Assembly: GCA_003427395.1 (NCBI GenBank)
Contig: BFEA01000791.1
Coordinates: forward strand, 292,511-322,160
Length of the DNA stretch: 29,650 nucleotides
Direction of reading: 5' to 3'
Source: Chara braunii
Taxonomy: Eukaryota; Streptophyta; Charophyceae; Charales; Characeae
The notes beneath the pieces were generated by a model that was not told the origin of the DNA, made no database searches, and saw only the letters and a program-made list of their open reading frames with translations. Shown here piece after piece: positions 8,996 to 17,962 of the stretch. Made by a program: the position numbers and the translations under genes. The first letter of the stretch is position 1. Each line of letters opens with the position of its first letter.

Positions 8996-10316
8996 CTAAA
9001 CGTTACCCGGGAAAGGCAATCTGATTACGGGTGGAGGAGGTGGTGGATGGACTTGGGGAAGGGGAGGCATGAAGCAACGGATCTCTCGATCGTCGGTGGG
9101 GAGTTGGGTGTAATGAATCATGCGGTGAATGCGGGGAAAATGAGGGTGTCGACGTTGGTGGGGGAGTGAGGCGAGGTAATCGGGATAGAGCGTACAGAGG
9201 GTGCGGTGGATAGCAGCACGGAATTCGTCATACTCCGCGCACACTAGGATCGTGCTCGCGATGATGCAATACAACTCTATATTATTGAATTATTGTCAAT
9301 CCACGTTAAAGAGAAGGACGTGGAGGGGGAAGGAGGTAGCGAGCGAGCGAGTAGTAACGATTGGGAAGATTGTGATCAGGAGGCGAGTGGAGTAGAGATG
9401 GTGGAAGAGGGAAGGCGGGAAGGGGTGCCATCCGTCAGAGAATGGGGGTCGGCCTACGAGCTGCTGAATGAGGAAGTCATGGGGACGACGGGATAACGAC
9501 CGGGGACGAAACCCGAGCGCCCCCATCTCGACGTAGGTGAAGGTTGGGTCGGGGAGGGGATTGGGCCGGGGATTCACTTCTTCGGCGACGGCGGCTTCCC
9601 GATCCCTCTGCAGTGGCGCCTCCAATTTTTTCGGCATGTTCTTGTGGCAGTTCCAGATTGAGCGTCGGATCGCCCTGTAGCAATTGCGGCAGTGGCCCTC
9701 CTGATTCCTCGATCGGTCACTTGCCTTCTGTCGCTGCCTGTTTCCTTTGTGCCACGACCTCTCTCTCTTCCCTGCTCAGTTCGTCAGAACCGCTCAACTC
9801 ACCCGATTCGGCCTCTTCTTCCTTAGTCTCCTCCCGTTCCGAGTTGGCCTCTTCCGACTCGGCGTCCTCCGATTCGTGATAATCGGGATCGTCCGACTCA
9901 GCCTCCGATTCCTCCTCTTCTGGCATTTCCTCTTTTTTCGTGTACTAGAGATGGTCGTCCTCCTTGATCTCTTCCTCGGCTGCTTCCTCTTTCTCCTCTT
10001 TGGCTTCCTCGCTGGTCTCTCCTACGTTCACTCACCGGATGAGAGGATCCCAAAAGGAGAGATCAGTGACGTCGATGACCTGGTAAGCGCCCTCAGAGGG
10101 ATAGTAACAATGATCCACGTTGATCTTCGTGCATGTAGACCACAGGAGATGGGGGGTCAAGGTACAGGCGAGTGTGGCAGTCCAGGGCCTTTCGTCGCAG
10201 CGTGAGAGGATGTCCAAAGGTAGGTCATCCAGCAGTTGGGTCAAGAACACCAGCACATCGTCTGTCTGTGTATACATCCGTACGAATACGGCCCGTCCCA
10301 ACGTCCGGATGTCCAT
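8996..10316 (-). pseudogene. post-integrase acidic tail of the gypsy polyprotein (degenerate)
   Basis: Reading 10316 to 9717 stays in one frame with two internal stops (near 10031 and 9953). It starts with an unassigned segment of about 95 residues ending DLSFWDPLIR, then becomes strongly acidic, with EEEESEAESDDPDYHESE near 9925. It hits a TGA at 9717, continues in frame as PIEESGGPLPQLLQGDPTLN, then the coding sense shifts by one base near 9630 to a frame running 9637-8996 that has two more stops near 9296. I know no domain name for it; I recall acidic segments with DDPDY after the integrase in green-algal gypsy proteins but cannot verify this. It is assigned to the gypsy element because it lies on the same strand between integrase and 3' LTR. 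Confidence 0.5.
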
Positions 10317-10363
10317 ACGTACGTGCCCCCCGGCACCCGTACGGCCCGTACGTACGGACTTCG
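10306..10363. other. cluster of CGTACG palindromes
   Basis: Several CGTACG and CCGTACGG words repeat within 60 bases just before the poly-T tract. They sit at the upstream edge of the acidic-tail reading frame. Function unknown. Confidence 0.4.
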
Positions 10364-10375
10364 GGCCTTTCGTTT

Positions 10376-10377
<2 letters not shown>

Positions 10378-10421
<44 letters not shown>

Positions 10422-10462
10422 TTTTTTTTGTTTTTTTTTTTTTTTTTTTTTTACTTTTTTTG
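10378..10462. repeat. poly-T tract (A-rich on the minus strand)
   Basis: About 85 bases, almost all T, with a few A, G and C interruptions. With the A-run at 14145-14208 it brackets the foreign block inside the gypsy element. Confidence 0.95.
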
Positions 10463-10659
10463 TCGGGGCCAGGGGTGCCGACCCCCGGCCCCCAGAACCC
10501 CCGCCGGGGCCCCGGGTCCGGGGCTCGACAACCCTGCTTCGGACCCTTTCTAAGTCGCTAAAGCCTCACACCCCCGCCACGTCCCTCTGAATCCTTGGCG
10601 TCACCCTCTGGCCCTTGTGTGGGCGGAGTTGAGGTGCGCCCAACCTGCACGGGGGGCGA

Positions 10660-13275
10660 TCAGGCACGAGGGCTCCCTGATTCGTCCCAGCATCCCTCAA
10701 CACCAGTCCTGCCCCTCGCTGTGTCCTCGAACAAATCTCTGCCGCCGCTACGCCGGCGAACCTCCTCAGGGTCACTCCACACGCCATCGCCGCCCTCTGC
10801 AAGTGGGGAACCGTCAGCGCCGTGGGGGCGAAATCCCTCACCTATCTCCTTGCGCTCATCTCCACTCGAGTCATCTCTCAGGTACAGCCTCAAAGTGGTG
10901 TCCCATCTCCCAAACACATCCTCCACAGGAGGCGGTGGCTGTGACCCACAAGCATCCCGCCTCCATAACTGCGCCCGCGCATCACGGTCCTCCTCCGGTA
11001 TGTTGTGGTCCACCCCCTCGCAGACAGCGTCTGCCTCCAGGCCACCCTCGCCATCCAACATGGACTCGTCCTGAGTCCACGGAAGAACCAAACCGCCACC
11101 GGCGCTCTGAAGAGCCAAAAGTCGCGTGTTGGCCGCGATCTCGACCAACTTCACGACCTTCAGGAACAACAACTTGTTACGCTTCTTCATCTGAACACTC
11201 TCATAGATGGCCCAGTTCCGGTCCCTTGGAGAGGATCACGTCCACATGTACATGACACGAAGAGCGATACATTGAAGCTCCGAAGCACAATCGCCATACT
11301 TTGACCACCAAAGACCGCACTCAACGGTCTCCTGCTCCCCAACACACATCTCCGCAGCGGTGCGTGCCCGCTCCCCTCCCCAGGAGCAAGTCGATGTACG
11401 CATATGAAAGTCTCGCAGCTGCAACACAGCGTCTCGGTACTCCTTGCGCCGCTCATCAAACCCAGTCTGCGACAGAATGTACCGCTCTGCCTCCCTCACA
11501 AGCCATTTGTCCTCATCGGTCACCACGCCATTGTAATATTGCATTGACCTCCTCATCGGACAGAGAAGGTACGCCGCAGCATGTGCAGGCTCACACATAT
11601 AACCGACGTGCTCTTGCACGTACCTGAAAATCTGGTCCGCCAATCCATCCTCTAGCGGTGCAACAACCGCCTTCATGTCCTCCGCCAACCGCCTCGCCTA
11701 GTGGACCACTCGAGACATGCATAACCCTCCATGATCCATCTTACGCAGCAGATCATAAGCCGGCTCCATAACGCCACGCAAAATGTCCATGGAGTCCCAC
11801 CACCTGCTATGCCGGATCTGCCACTACACCCACCACGCATGTTGTCTGATCGAAGCAGTTGCCCAAGGCTCTGTGCACAAGTCAGTCCCGTCTGCCATCC
11901 GCTCCAAAGGACGCCGTACAACATCCAACATTGCGTACACAGAAGCGAAGCGGGTCTCACAAGAGTACAACAACCCGAGATGGCGACTCTCTCTCTTGAA
12001 CAAAAAATGAGCTCGGCCATGCATTTTTATGAAATGCATTACCACTCTCGCACGCACAATGATATCTACGCACCACGGTCCCGCTGTCCCGATGTCAGAC
12101 AACAACTTGTTGCACACATGCACTGCGCAGGGAAGCCACGTAATCCGTCTGTACTCAGGCCGCATGTGCTGATCGGCCAAAGCGTTGCCTGCCTTTACTT
12201 AGGCAGATGCAGAGTCTGTGCAAATGGCGTTAACCCTGTCGGGACCAAAGTCGTGGAAAACCGATATCCACCTCCCCAACACTGTCAGCGCGTCATCAGT
12301 CTCACCCTCCCTGTTGAGGATGCGATACATCATCACTCCTCGAGAACCAACTGCAAGGAAGTTCACGATTGATATCCCATCATGAGACTTCCTGCCATCG
12401 GACATGACTGTTGCTCCAGTGCAGTCAAACGGCTCCTGTATGTCTTTGAGACCTGCAACAACGTCGATCGCCATCTCAACCACTGTATCCATCGATGCGA
12501 CTTCGTTCTAAGAAGGCCAAATCATGGGAACTGAAAGGGGTTTGTCCCTGAAGTGTGCAGTGTACGCCTTCCATGTGGGGCTCTGAAAGATATTGAAGGC
12601 AAGTTGGTTGTTGTACACGAAGCGCAACCACATCTTTCTGTGTTTGGCAGCCCTGTCAGACCCCAACACCTCGTTTATCACCGGCTGCCTCATCTTCTTC
12701 CCCTGCTGCATCGCTGCACCAACCACACCCTTCCTCCTCCCTAAATTCGAATAACCCTCACCGATGGGCAACTTGCCTGGGCACTGTAAGTATGTAGCCT
12801 GGACCTCCCCCTCGACCCCCCTCACCTTGCTACCCTCTCCATCGCCATCCACATCGATGACGTCATCGCCCTGTTCTCGTGCCCGAACTGGGGTGGTGGA
12901 CGGCGCCCTAGCTTGAGCCTGACCCCCATCAGTCCCCCTCTCGTCCGCCCAAGCACTGCGAAGCTCCTCGTACTTGCGTATTCGTTCCAACCACTTTCCC
13001 TCAAACGCGTACCCACTCGTGTAATGCATGTCCATAAGAGCTTCATCGGTCACCTGCGAACAACCCTTCACGCTTCGAAAATGTCGCGTCACCCCATGCC
13101 TGTTCCCCTGCCACTCGTTCGCGCAGAAAATGCAACGAAGCATCCTCTGACCACGGAGCTTCTCAGAAAGCTCCTGGCCAACAAGCACGTATTTGTAAAC
13201 GCTGTTCAATCTCTTCATGCTCACCTGCGTGTCGTCGCTGGCCTGGACGAAGGTATTTACTTGTCGCTTCAGCAT
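10660..13275 (-). pseudogene. hAT transposase (BED finger, DUF659-like core, hATC dimerisation domain), five internal stops
   Basis: One frame from Met at 13275 (in-frame TGA just upstream) to 10660, 872 codons with no frameshift. The N terminus has a BED-type zinc finger: C48-x2-C51, H65, C72. A DUF659-like transposase core follows, with VMSDGRKSHDGISIVNFL near 12400, then TDSAS near 12210 and ITWLPCAVHVCNKLL near 12130. The C-terminal hAT dimerisation signature is WWSKYG...LQCIALRV, then SSPRDRNW and KKRNKLL (11300-11170). Stops interrupt the frame at 12508 (TAG), 12199 (TAA), 11824 (TAG), 11698 (TAG) and 11236 (TGA). The last falls where hAT proteins usually have Cys in the CSS-x-x-RNW motif. 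DNA cut-and-paste activity is therefore lost unless readthrough occurs. It lies inside the gypsy element, same strand. Confidence 0.88.
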
Positions 13276-13380
13276 TTTCGTCGCGCCTCGTCAACCTGTA
13301 CCAAACGGCCGTGATCAAGCCTTCTGTTGGCCCAGCCCGAAATGGACCACCTGTCGCTGTTGAAGCGCAGACCAAACCGT

Positions 13381-13402
13381 CACCCCCCCCCCCCCCCCAC
13401 CC
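13381..13402. repeat. poly-C run
   Basis: About 18 consecutive C on the plus strand just upstream of the hAT start (minus sense), in an overall C-rich stretch to 13570. Confidence 0.85.
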
Positions 13403-13577
13403 GCCGACCCGCCACCCGCCGCTGCAAAAGCGCAACCCAAATCCACCGCTGCAAAAGCACATCCCAAACCCCCGTAACTCGCCGCTGCAGAACTGAACCC
13501 AAAACCCCCCTCAAGTTCCTCAACCCCCTCGGCCAACCGCTGCTGCCGCACCCTCCACCCGGGCCCTAGAGCGGACG

Positions 13578-13640
13578 CGGCCTTTTTGAGCGCGCGCTAA
13601 AAAATCTTAGCGCACGCACTCAAAAATTTTGGCGCACGCT
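13578..13640. repeat. inverted AGCGC / CTCAAAAA words beside the hAT gene
   Basis: TTTTTGAGCGCGCGCT and AGCGCACGCACTCAAAAA can pair across a 10-base loop, and GCGCACGCTAAAAAA follows. Candidate subterminal transposase-binding repeats. Confidence 0.45.
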
Positions 13641-13657
13641 AAAAAAGAATAGCGTCG

Positions 13658-13734
13658 AATGGTGGCGGCAGTGACGTCGTCGTCGTCATGCTCGTCACCG
13701 TCGTCGTCGTGGCCGTCGTCGCTGTCGCCGTGCG

Positions 13735-13735
<1 letters not shown>
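13658..13735. repeat. GTC/CGT trinucleotide-rich tract
   Basis: Imperfect GTC repeats next to the TC microsatellite. Translated, they give low-complexity peptides; no gene. Confidence 0.6.

Positions 13736-13737
<2 letters not shown>

Positions 13738-13800
<63 letters not shown>
13738..13800. repeat. (TC)n microsatellite ending in the assembly gap
   Basis: An uninterrupted TC run reaches the first N. Confidence 0.97.
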
Positions 13801-13860
13801 NNNNNNNNNNNNNNNNNNNNNNNNNNNNNNNNNNNNNNNNNNNNNNNNNNNNNNNNNNNN
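13801..13860. other. assembly gap (60 N)
   Basis: Sixty N. TC repeats lie on the left and AG repeats on the right, so the repeat changes strand across the gap. True length unknown. Confidence 1.
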
Positions 13861-13891
<31 letters not shown>

Positions 13892-13911
13892 AAGAGAGAG
13901 AGAAAGAGAAA
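13861..13911. repeat. (AG)n microsatellite after the gap
   Basis: AG repeat with AAAG interruptions, opposite in strand sense to the TC tract before the gap. Confidence 0.97.
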
Positions 13912-13915
13912 ACAC

Positions 13916-13917
<2 letters not shown>

Positions 13918-13962
<45 letters not shown>

Positions 13963-14012
13963 CTGCCCCCGCTGCGCCAGCTGGTGTGTGTGTGTGTGTA
14001 TGTGTGTGTGCG
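13918..14012. repeat. (TG)n microsatellites
   Basis: Two TG tracts (about 13918-13957 and 13983-14012) separated by a short GC-rich stretch. Confidence 0.95.
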
Positions 14013-14055
14013 CCCGTGGTCGTGGGGGTGGGGCGACCCCTCCCCCACCAACCAA

Positions 14056-14063
14056 CCAATCAG

Positions 14064-14131
<68 letters not shown>
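14056..14131. repeat. (CAAT)n tetranucleotide microsatellite
   Basis: About 15 or more units of CAAT, preceded by CAAC variants. Confidence 0.95.
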
Positions 14132-14132
<1 letters not shown>

Positions 14133-14144
14133 GGTGGGGCGGGG

Positions 14145-14160
14145 AAAAAAAGCAAAAAAA

Positions 14161-14192
<32 letters not shown>

Positions 14193-14208
14193 AAAAAAAA
14201 AAAAAAAA
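14145..14208. repeat. poly-A tract
   Basis: An A-run of about 64 bases with two non-A interruptions. Counterpart of the T-run at 10378-10462 on the other side of the foreign block. Confidence 0.95.
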
Positions 14209-14461
14209 CGCGTTTTTTTTTCCCCAATTTCGTTGGATTTCGCCCATACCCCCCCCACCAAAAGTTCATCTTTTTCATTTTTTTTTGTGGGGGGGGGTGG
14301 GGCAGGGGATGCGCCGCCATGTAGCACCGCCAGATTTGTGAAACCCCCTCCCTGCGGCGGCCACGTGTCCGCGAATCCGCTCGTCCGCGCGTGGGCTCCG
14401 CAGACTGGCCGCGGCCGCGGACTTGGCCACGCCTGTCCGCCGCCGGGGGGGATACATAGCT
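14209..14461. other. G/C-rich junction sequence between poly-A and the integrase break
   Basis: Mixed T-, C- and G-runs, then GC-rich sequence. Integrase similarity ends at about 14462, so the left break of the gypsy pol is here. No domain seen. Confidence 0.5.
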
Positions 14462-14948
14462 CGTGGGGTGTCCCTCGACGAATAGCTAGGATATCGTTGA
14501 CGATATCGGGCCAAGGCCTTGTATCTTGGGCCGCGATATTACGTCGTAACGCTGTCTTGATCACCCGATTGGCGTTTTCTATTAGTCCGCTCGATTGCGA
14601 TATATGGAGAGGAGTATTGCGAATCGAGACACCGTGCAGGACCAGACTCCTCAAGACTTCCCCTCGGAATCTTGCCCCGTTGTCCGTTAGGATTTCCTCG
14701 GTGTCCAGATGCATCCCGAGAAAACGGTTAACATACCGCACGATTTCTGTCGCTTGTCGCGTCTTACACGGATACGCCTCTATCCATTTTAAAAAGTCGT
14801 CTACAAATACCAAAAGAAGTGAATATTCACATCTATTTGGTCCAGGGGGCACGACAATATCTGTGGTACCCATGCTGAACCTTTGGAACAGTCGTTCAAC
14901 TACAGTGGGCACTATCGATCTAGGCGGCTGAATTGGCGCTTTATCCTT
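14462..14948 (-). pseudogene. Ty3/gypsy integrase core (truncated)
   Basis: Retroviral-type integrase core that would join element cDNA to host DNA. Counting from Met at 14912: D18 (SMGTTDIV), D77 (LTDNGARF) and E112 (SSGLIEN) form the D,D,E triad, with 34 residues between D77 and E112 by my count, one fewer than the usual 35. Homology ends after about residue 150 (RRGTPHEL), so the C-terminal part is missing or displaced by the foreign block. The frame is the same as the PHD-like finger upstream, separated by one TAA at 14949. The HHCC zinc-binding region normally just before the core is not visible. Confidence 0.85.
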
Positions 14949-15254
14949 TTACAGCCCTTCCGACGTGGCTTCAAAAAATCGAGCTTCTGTCGGAATTTTA
15001 TCAGTGTGGTACAAGGGACATAACCAGGATTTACCCATACTCCTATATGGGATGCAGGAACCGTGGGCTCGGGAGACACATTGCTGACAGTCTACCCACT
15101 CGACATACCCCTCCCCGCTAGGACACATAGGGACCGAATAGACCCTCGAGATTGCTTCGCAAAAGTAACAAAATTTGTCAGGCAGGGAAGGGAAAGAGGA
15201 AGACGAGAGGGGAGAAAGAGGACCTTTGGGATTACCTCCATGGTCCATCGCCAT
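14949..15254 (-). pseudogene. PHD-like zinc finger segment between RNase H and integrase
   Basis: In the 101-residue segment starting at 15254 I see C29-x2-C32, C56-x2-C59, x4, H64-x2-C67, then W77-x-C79-P and Y82. This is the C4HC3 spacing of a PHD finger with the last Cys replaced by Tyr. PHD fingers commonly bind histone H3 tails, so a role in targeting integration to chromatin is possible, but that is inference. It lies directly before the integrase core in the same frame, in the position where gypsy elements usually have HHCC. An alternative is a highly altered HHCC, though the CxxC-x4-HxxC block argues against it. Confidence 0.6.
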
Positions 15255-15386
15255 AGTGCCTGCCGGTCACTTCTTAGAGGTCCGAGGGAGGATGGTCACT
15301 TGGTCGTACGAGGGCTCGCCGGTTGGTTTCGGTTCCTTCCACGGTGTGATATGTTCACCCTTGGCCACCTTGCTAGGCCGATACAA

Positions 15387-15931
15387 TCATGTCAGTCTGT
15401 TGGCATTGTCGTGCTTCTCTATCTTCCTATGGACGATATCGAAGTCGTACTCTTGCAGTCGCACAGCCCATCGTCCGATCATGCCCGTATAGTTGGTAAG
15501 CCTCTTGAGAGCCAGCAGGGGCTCATGGTCCGTAACGAGGAGGAACTTTTGTCCGTACAAATACGGATGGAAGTGTTGAATCCCCCATACAACCACGTAG
15601 CACTCTCCCTGAGGAGCCGAATCGTTTCTTCTCTCGTCCGGTACTGTTCACGAAGCGTACTCGATGACGTGTTTGCTGCCGTCTTCCCCTTCTTAGCCAA
15701 AATAGAGGAGATTGCTTCAGGCTGCCAGTCCGTAATGAGTATGAATTGCTATCCCGGGTCAGGTCGAATCAAAATAGGTGTTGTGGCCAAAGCCTCCTTT
15801 AAGGTGACAAAGGCCCGTTCACACTTGGCGTCCCAACTCGACGGTTGGTCCTTCCGTAGAAGGTTCGTTAGAGGTCGGGCGATTGCTGCAAAACCTTTGA
15901 TAAATCGACAATAGTACGAGGCCAGTCCCAA
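15387..15931 (-). pseudogene. Ty3/gypsy RT connection and RNase H (frameshifted)
   Basis: Begins in the RT-RNase H tether (LASYYCRFIKGFAAIARPL near 15925; SSWDAKCERAFVTLK), runs through a stop at 15749 into LITDWQPEAISSILAKKG, then changes frame near 15600 to a segment with VVWGIQHFHPYLYG, LLVTDHEPLLAL and RWAVRLQEYDFDI. These are standard gypsy RNase H landmarks, with D of TDHEP a likely metal ligand. The first active-site Asp lies in the ITDW block. RNase H removes the RNA template and the tRNA primer during reverse transcription. Confidence 0.85.
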
Positions 15932-15943
15932 AAAGGCTCGAAC

Positions 15944-16542
15944 TTATGTCAACGACGTCGGTGTAGGGGCATCCCGAGCGGCCGCGACCTTTCTCGAATC
16001 CGGTCGTAAGCCTCCCTCGGTCACCACGTACCCCAGGAATGAGATGTCCGAAAGGAAAAATTCACTCTTCTCCAACGCAATCTTGAAGTCATCATCCTGC
16101 AACGCCCCAAGTGTCAATTCGATATGTTGTACATGCCCGTGGAATGATTCTGAGTAGACCATGATATCGTCCATGTTCACAATGACGCAGAAATTAACCA
16201 TGCCCTGAGTTAGCCTGGTCTTGTTGATGAAATTTTGAAATATGACGTTCATCGCTGTTCGAAAAATAGCTAGCGCATTGCAAATTCCTATTGGGCAACG
16301 GACCCACTGTCAGGTGCCCTCGAATAACACAAAGGCCGTTTTTGGCCGATCCTCCTCCTTGACAAGAATATGATGAAATCCATGACGAATATCAAACTTA
16401 CTAAAATACTTAACACACCCAATCGCATCCAACAGATCATCAATCCGGGTAGGGGGTACACATCCTTAATCGTGATATCATTCAACTTTCTGTAATCAAT
16501 GCCAATGCAAATCGACCCATTTTTATTCGGGACTAAGACCAC
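15944..16542 (-). pseudogene. Ty3/gypsy reverse transcriptase (frameshifted)
   Basis: Starts with VLVPNKNGSICIGIDYRKLND (about 16540), a gypsy RT signature. After YPLP the sense moves by one base to another frame carrying KFDIRHGFHHILV (first catalytic Asp) and a TGA near 16317, then FRTAMNVIFQNF and VNMDDIMVYS, the YxDD box as MDD. SEFFLSDISFLGYVV follows. All three catalytic Asp codons are present, so decay is by frame breaks and stops rather than loss of the active site. Copies element RNA into DNA in the capsid-like particle. Confidence 0.92.
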
Positions 16543-17234
16543 GGGAAACGACCAGGGTCCGGTTGCCGGTTCGATCCATCCGTAGCCTCAAATTCTCTGA
16601 TTCTTTGCAATGCTACTTTTCGTTCCGCGAGAGAATATCGATATGGTTTAAAGTGGATCGGCGGGTGTATTCCGGTCTGAATTTCGTGTTCAATGACTAA
16701 GGACAGTCCGATATCCGTATCTGTTACACTGATCGCCCCTTGGTATTCGGTCAGAATATCCGCAATCAATCGATGAGTTTCATTGGGTACAAACTGAGGC
16801 ACATGTAGCTCATAGCGTTGTCCATGTATGGTAACCGTCACGTGCTTCGTGCCTACTCTGGGGCTGCAATCCACAAAGGGAGCGGAGATGGAGTTGTCCG
16901 ACCGCCAGGAAAACACAGTGGCGACCATTTGAGCATCTTCCTCGCCGATGACCACGTGTTCTTCTGGGGTCACTCCGTCATTGATATCCTGCGAGCACAC
17001 TGGTTTCTCGACGATTTTGATTCCGAGCTCATAGGCTGTAGAGTCGTCGCGTCCAGGGGGTTCCAGAGCTTTGCCTTCGCCCCCCTGCCGTAGTAATCGC
17101 ACCTCCTTTCCGGAAGACGGCAAGGAACAAGATATCCCTGAGATGTCAAAAAATGCTCCCTTGTCTCTATATCTCGGGAGAATCGGGGCAGTGGCCTCGT
17201 ATAGGGTCCGAAGGGGTTCCGAAGAGTCGAGCAT
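16533..17234 (-). pseudogene. gypsy pol linker between protease and RT
   Basis: An open stretch of 233 codons. The early part has no domain I recognise. The end (EHEIQTGIHPPIHFKPYRYS, about 16630-16690) is the typical lead-in to gypsy RT. It shifts to another frame at about 16560, just before the RT fingers. Confidence 0.75.
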
Positions 17235-17648
17235 CCGGGATATTTGTACGAGTGGTTCCCCTAAGATTAACGCGCGTGTTCGTCGTAGATTTATCTCCGT
17301 AAGGACGAACGTTTTCGGGGTCTTTTGTCGGACGCGGTAACGAATCAGCTATCGAGTCATCTCATGTATCACAGAATCGGCTTCGTTTCCACTGTCAGAG
17401 TCACTCGTTAGTTTTATTCCCTTCCCTCTTTGATCCGATTCGTGGATTGGTTATTTCCAGGTGATCACTCTGAGGGGTCCTCTGATTTCAGGTGGGGGGT
17501 TCTGAGTTGAGGGCGGCGTGGTCCGAAGAGTCAGCCGCATCGGAACAACGTACGGCTTTTCGCCCGTGTTTCGAAGGATGACGGATCGCCTCTCGAAATC
17601 CAGGTTGGTCCGTAGTGTTGTGAGGGCTGGTAATTCTAAAAGGACATC
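17235..17648 (-). other. pol spacer between protease and the RT lead-in, no open frame
   Basis: It must belong to pol by position, but the frame is broken and no motif is readable. Confidence 0.5.
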
Positions 17649-17936
17649 TTAGGTGTTCACATCCAGTACTATAACGTCTCCTAGTGCGTGAACTTTTCCT
17701 AATCGAATCACGACATTCGTCATTTTTCCTACCGCTTCGATTTTCTCTTCATCCCCTGAGACGAGATGATCTCCTTCCATCAGGGTGATCAGATCCTTCC
17801 TTTTTCCCGCTCGTTCAACGACTCTCAAAGAAATAGCCAGTATCGCGGCTCCCGAATCGATAACAGCGATGTAGGGGGTTCCCCATACCTCGATATCGCA
17901 TTCCGCTGATTTCCACGGAATCGCTTTGATCCGCAA
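17649..17936 (-). pseudogene. retropepsin-type aspartic protease of the gypsy element
   Basis: A 95-residue segment with YIAVIDSGAAILAIS. D27-S28-G29 is the D-[ST]-G active site, followed by the hydrophobic strand usual in retropepsins. Near the end, GDVIVLDVNT matches the region before the ILG strand. It would cut the Gag-Pol polyprotein. Gag C-terminus is in another frame upstream (ends 17963). Confidence 0.82.
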
Positions 17937-17962
17937 AAAATGATCATCTTTTTGGAGTATCC

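Larger units (their letters stand above)
10470..13640 (-). mobile_element. hAT-family DNA transposon (bounds uncertain)
   Basis: The block holds the hAT transposase pseudogene. CAGGGGTGCCGACCCCC at 10470 looks like a typical hAT terminus (CAGGGGTG...), oriented correctly as the 3' end of a minus-strand element. I could not find the matching GGCACCCCTG end or an 8-bp target duplication on the right. Positions 13575-13640 carry repeated GCGC-CTCAAAAA and AGCGCACGC words in both orientations, like hAT subterminal repeats. The right end may lie in or beyond the microsatellite and N gap. Confidence 0.5.

Noticed and set aside
9747-10205. Plus-strand hydrophobic ORF of 152 residues
   Set aside because: Antisense shadow of the Glu/Asp-rich gypsy tail; GAG/GAA read backwards gives Leu/Phe.
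10120-10590. Plus-strand ORFs of 105-156 residues
   Set aside because: They read through the poly-T tract as a phenylalanine run and through antisense of pol; no domain.
10595-12372. Plus-strand ORFs opposite the hAT transposase (up to 213 residues)
   Set aside because: Antisense of a recognised coding frame; no domains of their own.
11236-12510. Alternative genetic code (TAG/TAA = Gln) to explain the hAT stops
   Set aside because: A TGA also interrupts the frame and the gypsy pol uses ordinary stops, so plain decay is simpler.
13607-14931. Long ORFs of 102-337 residues in several frames around the N gap
   Set aside because: They exist because dinucleotide, tetranucleotide and A-run repeats lack stops; some translate N as X.
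15063-15914. Plus-strand ORF of 283 residues
   Set aside because: Antisense to RNase H and the PHD-like segment, whose motifs are clear on the minus strand.
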